Source: an uncultured Oscillospiraceae bacterium
Lineage (GTDB): Bacteria > Bacillota > Clostridia > Oscillospirales > Oscillospiraceae
Direction: 5' to 3'
DNA length: 25,687 nt
NCBI GenBank assembly: GCA_934546725.1
Contig: CAKTED010000002.1
Span: forward strand, 1 to 25,687
Shown here: positions 1 through 7,643 of the stretch, in pieces
Position numbering within the stretch: the stretch's first letter is position 1
Layout: each line of letters opens with the position of its first letter
The notes under the pieces: model-generated
The model's database searches: none
What the model was told of the DNA's origin: nothing
Seen by the model: the letters and a program-made list of their open reading frames with translations, nothing else
Made by a program: the position numbers and the translations under genes

Positions 1-160
1 GAAATCCGGTGAAAATCCGGAGCTTAACCGTTGCTGTAAATGCATGAGTCTGCGCCTCGTGGCGTGAGCCGGTCATTGGGGAAACCTGAGAAGGCGGAGG
101 TACGGACGCTCGGGAGCCTGTCTCCCGCAGAGTGCATGAGCCAGAAGACCTATGGCGGGC
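1..160 (+). promoter_or_regulatory. Cobalamin riboswitch, 5' end cut by window edge
   Basis: This is the aptamer of a B12-sensing leader RNA. The conserved core is visible: the CCGGTGAAAATCCGG stem at the start, ACCGTTGCTGT near 28-38, GAGCCGGTCATTGGGGAAA near 66-84 followed by GAGAAGGC, and the B12 box GAGCCAGAAGACCTATGGC at about 138-156. The same order of elements recurs in the leader at 10239-10445. The 5' strand of the closing P1 stem and the promoter lie outside the window; a strand complementary to TATGGCGGGC (151-160) is expected just upstream of base 1. A terminator follows, so control is probably at transcription: ligand binding favours termination before the surface-protein and ECF operon. 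Confidence 0.93.
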
Positions 161-212
161 GAACATGTGGAGCGCGGAGCGGAAAGCCGCGTCCATAAAG
201 GGCAGAAAATCG

Positions 213-241
213 GCTGCAGCTTAATGGCTGCGGCTTTTTTT
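213..241 (+). terminator. Riboswitch-controlled intrinsic terminator
   Basis: Stem GCTGCAGCT (213-221) pairs with GGCTGCGGC (226-234), with two G-U pairs, around loop TAAT. Seven T residues follow at 235-241. It lies between the B12 box and the first gene, the position expected for the expression platform of the riboswitch. Confidence 0.85.
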
Positions 242-320
242 CGTGTCTGCGGGCAGGAACCGGGCGATATGACGGACATACGGACAGAAAACAGAATTTT
301 TAAAAGAGGAGAAATGCGAG

Positions 321-1982
321 ATGAAAAAGGCAGGAACAAAATGGCTGGCGCTTCTGCTTACGCTGGCGATGCTGCTGAGCCTGAGCGTGTCGGCCCTTGC
401 GGCGGGTGAAAGCAGGCTGCAGACGGCGGTCACGGAGACCGGCAGCTTCATGTACAACACCGTTAAAAAGCCGGAGGTGGGTTCCATCGGCGGTGAGTGG
501 GCAATAATCGGTCTTGCCCGCAGCGGCGTTGAGGTGCCTGAAAAGTATTATCAGGACTATTATTCCACGGTTGAAAAGTACGTTAAGGACTGCGGCGGCG
601 TGCTGCATGACAAAAAGTATACCGAGTATTCCCGCGTTACCCTTGCGCTCAGCGCCATCGGAATGGACGCGAGAGACGTTGGCGGATATGATCTCACGAA
701 GGCAATTGGCGATTATGACAAGACCATCTGGCAGGGCATAAACGGCCCCATCTGGGCGCTCATCGCGCTGGATTCAAAGGACTATCCCATGCCTCAGAAC
801 CCCGAGGCGAAGACCCAGGCCACCCGCCAGATGTATGTTGACCGCATCCTTGCCTGCCAGCTTGACGACGGCGGCTGGAATCTCCTGGACGAGGGCGGCA
901 GCGGAGCCGCAGACCCGGATATTACCGGTATGGCTCTTCAGGCGCTGGCGAAGTACACCTCCCAGGAGAAGGTGAAAACGGCGACCGAAAAAGCGGTAGA
1001 CTGCCTGGGCAAAATGCAGAATGATGAGGGCGGCTACTCCAGCTGGGGCACGGCAAATTCCGAGAGCGTTGCGCAGGTGATCGTGGCTCTCTGCGAGCTT
1101 GGCGTAAAGCTTGACGACAGCCGCTTTGTAAAGAACGGCCACAGCCTTGTTGACAACCTTCTCACCTTCCGAAACAGCGACGGAAGCTTTAACCACGTCC
1201 TCGGCGGAGAGACGGGCAATAACCAGATGTCCAGCGAGCAGGGATTCTATGCCCTCGTCGCCGCTCTGCGCGCCGAGCAGGGAAAGAACAGCCTCTACCG
1301 CATGAGCGATTCCATAACCGTGAGCAAGCCTGAAAGCAGCGGCTCCACGGAGGGCGGTCTGCCCGGAAAGCATGCCGATGTGAAGGTCGTGCCGGTAACG
1401 AAGGAGGGCGTGACCTTCGAGGATATCAAGGCTTCCGCCAATAAGGACGCCATCGAGGCGCTTGCCTCGCGCGGAATTATCGACGGTATGACCGATACCA
1501 CCTATGTTCCCGCAAACAGCATGACCCGCGCGCAGTTTGCCGCGATAGTCGTGCGCGCGCTCGGCTTTGATACGACGGCCGGTGCGGCTGCCGGAAAGAG
1601 CTTTGCCGATGTAAAGACGGACGCCTGGTATCACGACTATGTGATCACCGCCGCGGGCTACGGCATAGTAGACGGCGTTGCCGAGGGCAGATTCGATCCC
1701 GAGGGAACGATAAACCGCCAGCAGGCCGCGACGATGGTGGCCCGCGCCGCGAAGCTCTGCGGCATGGATACGGAGCTTTCCGACGCCGAGGTCCGCGACA
1801 TGCTCGCGCAGTTTGGAGATTACGTTACCTCCGCCGACTGGGCGAGACCGCACCTTGCCTTCTGCTATAAGGCCGGCATTCTCAGCCAGGACGATCTTGA
1901 TATTCAGCCGACCGCAGCGATACTCAGGGGCGAGATGGCTCAGATGATATTCAACATGCTCGGAAAAGCCGAGCTTATCTGA
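321..1982 (+). CDS. Exported alpha/alpha-barrel protein with three SLH domains; candidate corrinoid-capturing surface protein
   Basis: 553 residues. Residues 1-28 are a signal peptide (Lys-rich start, Leu-rich core, ALAA end). Residues about 30-335 hold repeated helical pairs with Gly-rich turns such as QLDDGGWNLL and NDEGGYSSWG, typical of the alpha/alpha-toroid fold of prenyltransferase, squalene-cyclase and transcobalamin alpha domains. Three SLH domains follow (about 361-411, 418-473, 499-553), which normally anchor proteins to wall polymers. The ATG is 10 bases after AGAGGAG. It is the first gene after a cobalamin riboswitch and directly precedes a gene for a transcobalamin-like C-terminal domain. 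The size of the helical region fits the alpha domain of intrinsic factor (inference from family knowledge). A prenyltransferase or cyclase enzyme is unlikely, because the protein is exported and no DxDD motif is seen. Corrinoid binding is inferred; export and SLH anchoring are well supported. Confidence 0.85.
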   Translation: MKKAGTKWLALLLTLAMLLSLSVSALAAGESRLQTAVTETGSFMYNTVKKPEVGSIGGEWAIIGLARSGVEVPEKYYQDYYSTVEKYVKDCGGVLHDKKYTEYSRVTLALSAIGMDARDVGGYDLTKAIGDYDKTIWQGINGPIWALIALDSKDYPMPQNPEAKTQATRQMYVDRILACQLDDGGWNLLDEGGSGAADPDITGMALQALAKYTSQEKVKTATEKAVDCLGKMQNDEGGYSSWGTANSESVAQVIVALCELGVKLDDSRFVKNGHSLVDNLLTFRNSDGSFNHVLGGETGNNQMSSEQGFYALVAALRAEQGKNSLYRMSDSITVSKPESSGSTEGGLPGKHADVKVVPVTKEGVTFEDIKASANKDAIEALASRGIIDGMTDTTYVPANSMTRAQFAAIVVRALGFDTTAGAAAGKSFADVKTDAWYHDYVITAAGYGIVDGVAEGRFDPEGTINRQQAATMVARAAKLCGMDTELSDAEVRDMLAQFGDYVTSADWARPHLAFCYKAGILSQDDLDIQPTAAILRGEMAQMIFNMLGKAELI

Positions 1983-2002
1983 CGGACCGGGAGCTTATTA
2001 TA

Positions 2003-2899
2003 ATGTGGTGGAAGAAAAATAAATGGAAGGTAATAATTCCACTGATAGTTGTTGTTATCCTCGCTGCGGCGTTCTATTTTGGCGGAAACGCGCCCGGAAC
2101 GCGCGGCTGGAGCGTTTCCTCAACGCCGACGCCCACGGTGTCGGCAGACGCGAACAGCCCTGAACCGACGGCTTCTGCCGAACCGGTGGACGGGCGGAAT
2201 GAGGATGGCGGCGAGACCGCCGCGCCGGAGGAAACTGCTGCGCCCCCAGACGCTCCGGAGCAGACCCCGGAGCCGGAGAAAAGCGAAGAGCCGACCGCCG
2301 CGCCGGAGCCGGAGCCGACGGCAACGCCCGCGCCGTCGAAGGATCCCGAGGCCGATAAGAACTATTCCGAGGAAAACGGAATGGTGATAGACCCCGAGAC
2401 GGGCAAGGACAAGTACAATACCGACCCCGTCCCGGAGGGCAAGCCCCTGCCCGTGGAGCCGGAGAACGTGACCGTGGGCAGCACGGCATATACCTGCACT
2501 ATTTCGATCTCCTGCGCGACGATCCTTGACAACATGGATTACTGCAAGGAGGAGAAAAAAGAGCTCGTTCCGGAGGACGGCTGGATCCTTAAGGAGACGC
2601 AGGCTACGTTCTATGAGGGCGAGAGCGTTTTCAACGTTCTTCAGCGCGTCTGCAAGCAGAATAAGATACATATGGAGTTTTCCAATACGCCCATGTACAA
2701 TTCCGCCTATATCGAGGGGATAAACAATCTCTACGAATTCGATGTGGGCGAGCTTTCCGGATGGATGTATAAGGTGAACGACTGGTTCCCGAACTACGGC
2801 TGCTCGCGCTATCAGCTCAAGGACGGGGACGTGGTGTGCTGGGTGTACACCTGTGACCTTGGATATGACGTTGGCGGCGGTTACGCCGTGGGCGGATGA
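2003..2899 (+). CDS. Membrane-anchored DUF4430 (transcobalamin-like C-terminal) protein
   Basis: 298 residues. A hydrophobic anchor (about 9-27) has no lipobox. A low-complexity Pro/Glu/Thr/Ala linker spans about 40-150, followed by a globular domain at about 158-292. That domain has the DUF4430 pattern: a strand with YTCTISISC, then GESVFNVLQRV, YIEGINNLYEF, SGWMYKVND and a final DGDVVCWVYTCD. By family knowledge DUF4430 is related to the beta domain of animal intrinsic factor and transcobalamin, which closes over B12 bound by the alpha domain. The gene lies 20 bases after the alpha-barrel gene, the same order as the two domains in the animal proteins. The linker could span the cell wall so that the domain meets the SLH-anchored partner. 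A paralogue lies at 12531-13343. The role is inferred; the domain call is good. Confidence 0.85.
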   Translation: MWWKKNKWKVIIPLIVVVILAAAFYFGGNAPGTRGWSVSSTPTPTVSADANSPEPTASAEPVDGRNEDGGETAAPEETAAPPDAPEQTPEPEKSEEPTAAPEPEPTATPAPSKDPEADKNYSEENGMVIDPETGKDKYNTDPVPEGKPLPVEPENVTVGSTAYTCTISISCATILDNMDYCKEEKKELVPEDGWILKETQATFYEGESVFNVLQRVCKQNKIHMEFSNTPMYNSAYIEGINNLYEFDVGELSGWMYKVNDWFPNYGCSRYQLKDGDVVCWVYTCDLGYDVGGGYAVGG

Positions 2900-2909
2900 C
2901 GATCCGCCG

Positions 2910-2941
2910 GCCGGGTCGGGAACGCAAGCTCCCGGCCCGGC
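2910..2941 (+). other. Intergenic RNA hairpin without T tract
   Basis: A 12-bp stem, GCCGGGTCGGGA (2910-2921) with TCCCGGCCCGGC (2930-2941), encloses an 8-base loop. It sits between the DUF4430 stop and the EcfT start, and no T run follows. It could stabilise the upstream message or cause partial termination, so that the surface proteins are made in excess over the transporter. Confidence 0.6.
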
Positions 2942-2967
2942 GAAAACTATTTTAAGCACGAAACGGA

Positions 2968-3873
2968 ATGATGCCCTTGAAAAACAGAGATACATTTTCA
3001 TCCTACCATCCCCTGATAAATTTTCTTTATTTCGGGCTGGTGCTGGTGTTTTCCATGTGCTTCATGCACCCGGTATACCTCGTGATATCGCTTTCGTCGG
3101 CCATAGCGTACAGCGTTTACCTCAGGGGACGCAGGGCGGTGCGATTTTCGCTGCTGTACATGCTGCCGATGGTCATATTCGCCGCGCTGATAAACCCGGC
3201 CTTCAATCATGAGGGCGCGACGATACTGACGTATCTGCCCACGGGCAATCCGCTCACGCTTGAGAGCATAACCTACGGCTTCGCGGCGGCGGTGATGCTC
3301 GCGGCGGTCGTAAGCTGGTTTTCAAGCTATAACGAGATAATGACGTCCGATAAATTCGTTTACCTCTTCGGCCGGATCATTCCGGCGCTCAGTCTCGTGC
3401 TTTCCATGACGCTGCGCTTTGTGCCGAAGTTTCGCGCGCAGATAAAGACTGTCTCGGAGGCTCAGCGCTGCATCGGGCGGGACGTGAGCGACGGCAGCAT
3501 ATTGCAGCGAGTGAAAAACGGAATTACGATACTTTCCATAATGATAACCTGGAGCCTTGAAAACGCCATAGAGTCTGCCGACAGCATGAAGAGCCGGGGC
3601 TACGGCCTGCCGGGCAGAACTGCCTTTTCCATCTACCGCTTTGACAGCCGCGACAGAGCCGCGCTGCTGTGGCTCATTTTCTGCGGCGGCTATATCATAT
3701 CGGGCTGGATATGCGGCGGCGTTTATTTCAGATATTACCCCACCATGAAGGGCGTGGCAGTAAGCCCCATGAGCCTGAGCTTCATGCTCGTTTATCTCGC
3801 GCTCTGCCTCACCCCTGTTATTCTGGATTTGAAGGAGGACTTTAATTGGAAACGTTTGCAATCCGCGATCTGA
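2968..3873 (+). CDS. cbrV: ECF transporter transmembrane coupling protein (EcfT/CbrV type)
   Basis: 301 residues with hydrophobic segments near 14-52, 54-72, 88-115, 130-150, 232-255 and 268-290. The cytoplasmic region has ITWSLENAIESADSMKSRGYG followed by LPGRT, the CbiQ/EcfT signature in which the RG-containing helix touches the ATPases. EcfT joins the two ATPases to the substrate-binding S component in energy-coupling-factor vitamin importers. The start is ATG 2968 or 2971, with only a weak ribosome site. The 3' end overlaps the next gene by 28 bases, implying translational coupling. The Cbr assignment (predicted cobalamin ECF transporter) rests on the B12 riboswitch and the S component downstream. 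A paralogue is at 13359-14267. Confidence 0.88.
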   Translation: MMPLKNRDTFSSYHPLINFLYFGLVLVFSMCFMHPVYLVISLSSAIAYSVYLRGRRAVRFSLLYMLPMVIFAALINPAFNHEGATILTYLPTGNPLTLESITYGFAAAVMLAAVVSWFSSYNEIMTSDKFVYLFGRIIPALSLVLSMTLRFVPKFRAQIKTVSEAQRCIGRDVSDGSILQRVKNGITILSIMITWSLENAIESADSMKSRGYGLPGRTAFSIYRFDSRDRAALLWLIFCGGYIISGWICGGVYFRYYPTMKGVAVSPMSLSFMLVYLALCLTPVILDLKEDFNWKRLQSAI

Positions 3874-6497
3874 CCTTCTTTTATCCCGAGCAGAGCAGGG
3901 AGACGCTGAAGAACGTAAGCTTTACGATTGAGCCGGGGCAGTTCGTTACGCTCTGCGGCCCATCCGGCTGCGGAAAAAGCACGCTGCTGCGCCAGCTCAA
4001 GACCGTTCTCGCGCCGCACGGAGTGCGCACGGGCGAAATACTTTTTGACGGCAGGCCGCTTGACGGCATCGACCAGCGCGAGCAGAGCGCGCGCATCGGC
4101 TTCGTGCAGCAGAGCCCGGAAAACCAGATAGTTACCGATAAGGTCTGGCACGAGCTGGCCTTCGGACTGGAAAGCCTGGGCTACGATACCCCGACCATTC
4201 GCGGAAGAGTGGCCGAAATGGCAAGCTTTTTCGGCATTCAGACCTGGTTTTACAAAAACGTGACGGAGCTTTCCGGCGGACAGAAGCAGCTTCTGAACCT
4301 TGCATCCATAATGGCGATGCAGCCCTCGGTGCTCATCCTGGACGAGCCGACAAGCCAGCTTGACCCGATCGCGGCCTCGGACTTCATAGCGACTGTCGGC
4401 AAGATAAACCGCGAGCTCGGCACGACGATAATAATGACGGAGCACCGCCTGGAGGAGGTCTTCCCGATATCGGACAGGGTGCTCGTCATGGACAGGGGCC
4501 GCCTTATAGCGGACGGCACTCCGGGCGAGGTAGGGCAAATGCTTCGCGGAACGGGCCACTCCATGTTCCTTGCCATGCCGACGGCCATGCGCATCTGGGC
4601 GGCGGTGGACAGCGATTCCGCCTGCCCCATCACCGTTCGCGACGGCAGGGACTGGCTTGGAGGCTTTGCGGCAGAGCATGAGCTTGCGGCGCTGCCTCAG
4701 AGGGAGACGAAAAAGCTTTCGAGCGAAGCTGCCATAAGCATTGAGGACATCTGGTTCAAGTATGATAAGGACATGCCGGACGTTGTCAGGGGGCTCTCGC
4801 TCGAGGTTAAGCGGGGAGAGTTCCTGGCGGTGCTGGGCGGAAACGGAACCGGAAAAACAACGACGCTTTCGGTTATCGGCGGCTTGCGAAGGGCGTATCG
4901 CGGCGAGGTGAAAACTGAAGGCAGCATAGGCGTCCTGCCGCAGAATCCGCAGACGCTTTTTGTAAAAAAGACGGTGCGCGAGGATCTGTTTGAGATACTG
5001 CGCGGCGGCGCAGGCAAGGGGCTTTCAAAGGAAGCGAAGGATGAAAGAGTCGCGCGGGTGGTGAAGCTCTGCCGCCTTGAGGAGCTGCTCGACAGGCACC
5101 CCTACGACCTTTCCGGCGGCGAACAGCAGCGCGCCGCGCTGGCTAAGGTGCTGCTGCTCGACCCTGACATTCTGCTGATGGACGAGCCAACAAAAGGGCT
5201 GGATGCGGAATTCAAGCAGATTTTCGCAGTGATAATAAAAACTCTTCTTCGGCGCGGCGTGACCGTATTCATGGTCAGCCACGACGTGGAGTTCTGCGCG
5301 GAGCATGCTGACCGCTGCGCGCTGTTTTTTGACGGCGGCATCGTAACGCAGGGCACGCCGGTGGAGTTTTTCTCCGGCAACAGCTTCTATACCACCTCGG
5401 CGAACCGCATGGCGAGAGCGTGGCTGCCGGAAGCGATCACAGCCTCGGACGTTATAGCGGCCTGCGGCGGAGACGTGCCGCCCCAGCCGGAGCTGGACGA
5501 GGATATTCCGCCGCTGCCGGAGCCGGAGAAGGGAAGCACGGCCGCAAAGCCGCCCAAACTGCCCGTCTGGCGCAAAGCTCTGGCCGCTGTGGCCGGAATA
5601 GTCGCGCTGGTGGCGTTTATAAAATCCATTACGGTGACGGATCTTTCCGCGCTCATCAATTCCTCGGGGCTTACGGGCGTTGCGGATGATTACATCGTGA
5701 TATATGCCGTTCTGATCGCGGCGCTTTTCGTTTTCGCCGCCGCCATAAGCCGAAAGGCGCCGAAGCCTGTAAGGGTGACGCCTCCGAGGGAAAAGCGGAA
5801 GCTTTCAAAGCGTACCATCGCCGCGACCGTAATGATCCTGCTGCTGATACCGGTAACGCTTTTCGTCGGCGTATTTTACCTTGGCGGGAAGAAATATTAT
5901 TTTATCGCGCTGCTGATACTCGTGGAGACCATGCTGCCCTTTGCCCTCGTTTTTGAAGGGCGAAAGCCGCAGGCTCGCGAGCTTGTCATAATCGCGGTGC
6001 TCTGCGCCATCGGAGTAACGGGGCGCGCGGCGTTCTTCATGCTGCCGAACTTCAAGCCGGTGCTGGCGCTCGTCATAATATCCGGCGTTGCCTTCGGCGG
6101 CGAAACGGGCTTCCTCGTCGGCGCCATGACGATGCTCGCTTCAAACGTGATGTTTGGCCAGGGACCGTGGACGCCGTGGCAGATGTTTGCCATGGGCATA
6201 ATCGGATTTCTTGCGGGCGTTCTGTTCCGCAAGGGCCTGCTGCGGAGAACGCGGTTGTCGCTCTGCATCTTCGGCGCGCTTTCAACAATAATTATTTACG
6301 GCGGAATAATGAACCCCGCGCATGCGCTGATATATGCCAACAAGGCAAACCTGGGCGTGATACTGGGCTACTATATCACTGGCTTCCCCGTGGATCTCGT
6401 GCATGCGTCCGCCACCGTGCTGACGCTCTGGTTCGCCGCCGAGCCGATGCTTGAAAAGCTCGACCGCATCAAGGTCAAGTACGGCCTTGTGGAGTAA
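3846..6497 (+). CDS. cbrUT: Three-part fusion: ECF ATPase A, ECF ATPase A' and CbrT-like substrate-binding S component
   Basis: 883 residues from a TTG start, 6 bases after AAGGAGGA (3832-3839). ATPase 1 has Walker A GPSGCGKS (38-45), signature LSGGQKQ (142-148) and LILDEPT. ATPase 2 has Walker A GGNGTGKT (331-338), LSGGEQQ (422-428) and LLMDEPT. From about 575 the chain becomes membrane protein: about two extra helices, then an S-component region with the GQGPWTPWQMF motif, which the separate S protein at 15940-16881 shares along with its KLxRxKxKYG end. The ECF class is certain; corrinoid as substrate follows from the riboswitch, the DUF4430 partner and family similarity. In the paralogous operon the same parts are two genes, so fusion or fission has occurred. 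The extra helices may set the topology needed to link cytoplasmic ATPases to the S part. A terminator follows immediately. Confidence 0.9.
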   Translation: METFAIRDLTFFYPEQSRETLKNVSFTIEPGQFVTLCGPSGCGKSTLLRQLKTVLAPHGVRTGEILFDGRPLDGIDQREQSARIGFVQQSPENQIVTDKVWHELAFGLESLGYDTPTIRGRVAEMASFFGIQTWFYKNVTELSGGQKQLLNLASIMAMQPSVLILDEPTSQLDPIAASDFIATVGKINRELGTTIIMTEHRLEEVFPISDRVLVMDRGRLIADGTPGEVGQMLRGTGHSMFLAMPTAMRIWAAVDSDSACPITVRDGRDWLGGFAAEHELAALPQRETKKLSSEAAISIEDIWFKYDKDMPDVVRGLSLEVKRGEFLAVLGGNGTGKTTTLSVIGGLRRAYRGEVKTEGSIGVLPQNPQTLFVKKTVREDLFEILRGGAGKGLSKEAKDERVARVVKLCRLEELLDRHPYDLSGGEQQRAALAKVLLLDPDILLMDEPTKGLDAEFKQIFAVIIKTLLRRGVTVFMVSHDVEFCAEHADRCALFFDGGIVTQGTPVEFFSGNSFYTTSANRMARAWLPEAITASDVIAACGGDVPPQPELDEDIPPLPEPEKGSTAAKPPKLPVWRKALAAVAGIVALVAFIKSITVTDLSALINSSGLTGVADDYIVIYAVLIAALFVFAAAISRKAPKPVRVTPPREKRKLSKRTIAATVMILLLIPVTLFVGVFYLGGKKYYFIALLILVETMLPFALVFEGRKPQARELVIIAVLCAIGVTGRAAFFMLPNFKPVLALVIISGVAFGGETGFLVGAMTMLASNVMFGQGPWTPWQMFAMGIIGFLAGVLFRKGLLRRTRLSLCIFGALSTIIIYGGIMNPAHALIYANKANLGVILGYYITGFPVDLVHASATVLTLWFAAEPMLEKLDRIKVKYGLVE

Positions 6498-6503
6498 GAT
6501 ATG

Positions 6504-6549
6504 AAAATAAGAAGATCGGCACGTATCGCGCCGGTCTTCTTATTTTGTC
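6504..6549 (+). terminator. Intrinsic terminator of the first ECF operon
   Basis: A 17-bp stem, AAAATAAGAAGATCGGC (6504-6520) with GCCGGTCTTCTTATTTT (6530-6546), has one G-U pair and a 9-base loop. The T-rich end is part of the stem. It lies 6 bases after the stop of the fusion gene and before a new promoter. Confidence 0.85.
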
Positions 6550-6559
6550 AAAAAACATG

Positions 6560-6588
6560 TTGCTCAACTGAGAATAATAGTGTATAAT
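6560..6588 (+). promoter_or_regulatory. Sigma-A type promoter for the btuCDF-like operon
   Basis: A -35 box TTGCTC (6560-6565), a 17-base spacer and a perfect -10 TATAAT (6583-6588). Only about 25 bases separate the likely start of transcription from the ribosome site GGAGGGGG (6610-6617), so there is no room for a riboswitch. This operon therefore appears not to be directly B12-repressed. Confidence 0.75.
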
Positions 6589-6620
6589 AAGCAGACGATT
6601 GTAAAAAACGGAGGGGGAAT

Positions 6621-7643
6621 ATGATGCGCACGAAGGAGACGCGGCGGGGGATGCTTTCCGCCTGCATACTGGCCGCGATACTGCTTGCGCTTTTCCTGCT
6701 GTCCTTCTGGCTGGGGCGGTACGATGTGCCGCCCGGCGAGGTGGTGCGCATCCTTCTGTCGCGCATATTCCCCATCAAGGCGACCTGGTCGGAGCAGATG
6801 GAGGTCGCGGTGATAAATATCCGCCTGCCGAGAATACTTCTGGCCTGCATGGTGGGCGGCTGCCTTGCCACGGCGGGAACGGCCTACCAGAGCGTGTTCC
6901 GCAATCCCATGGCCGCGCCGGACATACTGGGCGCGTCCTCGGGGGCGTGCTTCGGCGCGGCGCTGGCGATACTGCTGGGCCTGCCGCGCGGCGGCGTTAC
7001 GGCGCTTGCCTTCGGGTGCAGCCTTATGTCCGTCGTGCTGGTATACGCCGTTGCCCGCAGGGCGAGAGGCAGCCGCGTAACGACCATACTTCTCTCGGGC
7101 GTGATGATCGGCTCACTCTTCTCCGCCTGCACGTCCTATGTCAAGCTGGTGGCCGATCCGGCGAATCAGCTGCCGGAGATAACCTACTGGCTCATGGGCA
7201 GCCTTTCCGGCACTCGGCTGAAGGACGTCGGCTTTGCGCGGATACCAATGCTCATCGGCCTTGTTCCGCTGTACTTTCTCCGCTGGCGGATGAATCTGCT
7301 CACGATAAGCGAGGAGGAGGCGCGGGCCATGGGCGTGAATACCGGTCTGCTGCGGCTTGTCGTTATCCTCTGCGCCACAGTGCTCACGGCCGTAAGCGTC
7401 GCCGTGAGCGGAATGATCGGCTGGGTGGGCCTCGTGATCCCGCACCTTTCGCGCAGGCTTGCCGGGAATAACTGCCGCTTTCTCGTGCCGGTGTCCACGC
7501 TGTTCGGCGCGGTATTCCTGCTGCTTGTTGATAATGTATCGCGCAACCTGCTCGCGGTGGAGATCCCGATAGGAATATTGACGGCCTTCGTCGGCGCGCC
7601 GTTTTTCCTGTATCTGATGACGAGGAAGGAGCAGATCCTGTGA
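6621..7643 (+). CDS. btuC: FecCD/BtuC-family ABC importer permease
   Basis: 340 residues with about ten hydrophobic segments, typical of type II importer permeases for B12, haem and siderophores. Family motifs are present: RLPRILLACMVGGCLATAG with YQSVFRNPMAAPDILG near the N terminus, and GMIGWVGLVIPHLSR toward the end, the region that contacts the ATPase. ATG 6621 (or 6624) follows GGAGGGGG. The stop overlaps the GTG of the ATPase gene. The B12 label is by location among cobalamin genes; iron-siderophore or haem transport cannot be excluded from sequence alone. Confidence 0.85.
   Translation: MMRTKETRRGMLSACILAAILLALFLLSFWLGRYDVPPGEVVRILLSRIFPIKATWSEQMEVAVINIRLPRILLACMVGGCLATAGTAYQSVFRNPMAAPDILGASSGACFGAALAILLGLPRGGVTALAFGCSLMSVVLVYAVARRARGSRVTTILLSGVMIGSLFSACTSYVKLVADPANQLPEITYWLMGSLSGTRLKDVGFARIPMLIGLVPLYFLRWRMNLLTISEEEARAMGVNTGLLRLVVILCATVLTAVSVAVSGMIGWVGLVIPHLSRRLAGNNCRFLVPVSTLFGAVFLLLVDNVSRNLLAVEIPIGILTAFVGAPFFLYLMTRKEQIL

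Noticed and set aside
321..1330. Prenyltransferase or squalene-cyclase enzyme
   Set aside because: The protein is exported and wall-anchored, lacks a visible DxDD motif, and lies in a B12-regulated transport operon. The fold is shared but the role is probably binding.
774..1853. Long antisense open frame opposite the alpha-barrel gene
   Set aside because: Similar long antisense frames lie opposite 10587-11984 and 14240-15760. They come from the GC-rich codon use of the sense genes, have no ribosome sites and show no recognisable domains.
1999..2004. TATAAT just before the DUF4430 start
   Set aside because: It overlaps the ATG, no -35 box lies at the right distance, and the gene is 20 bases after its upstream neighbour; operon transcription explains it.
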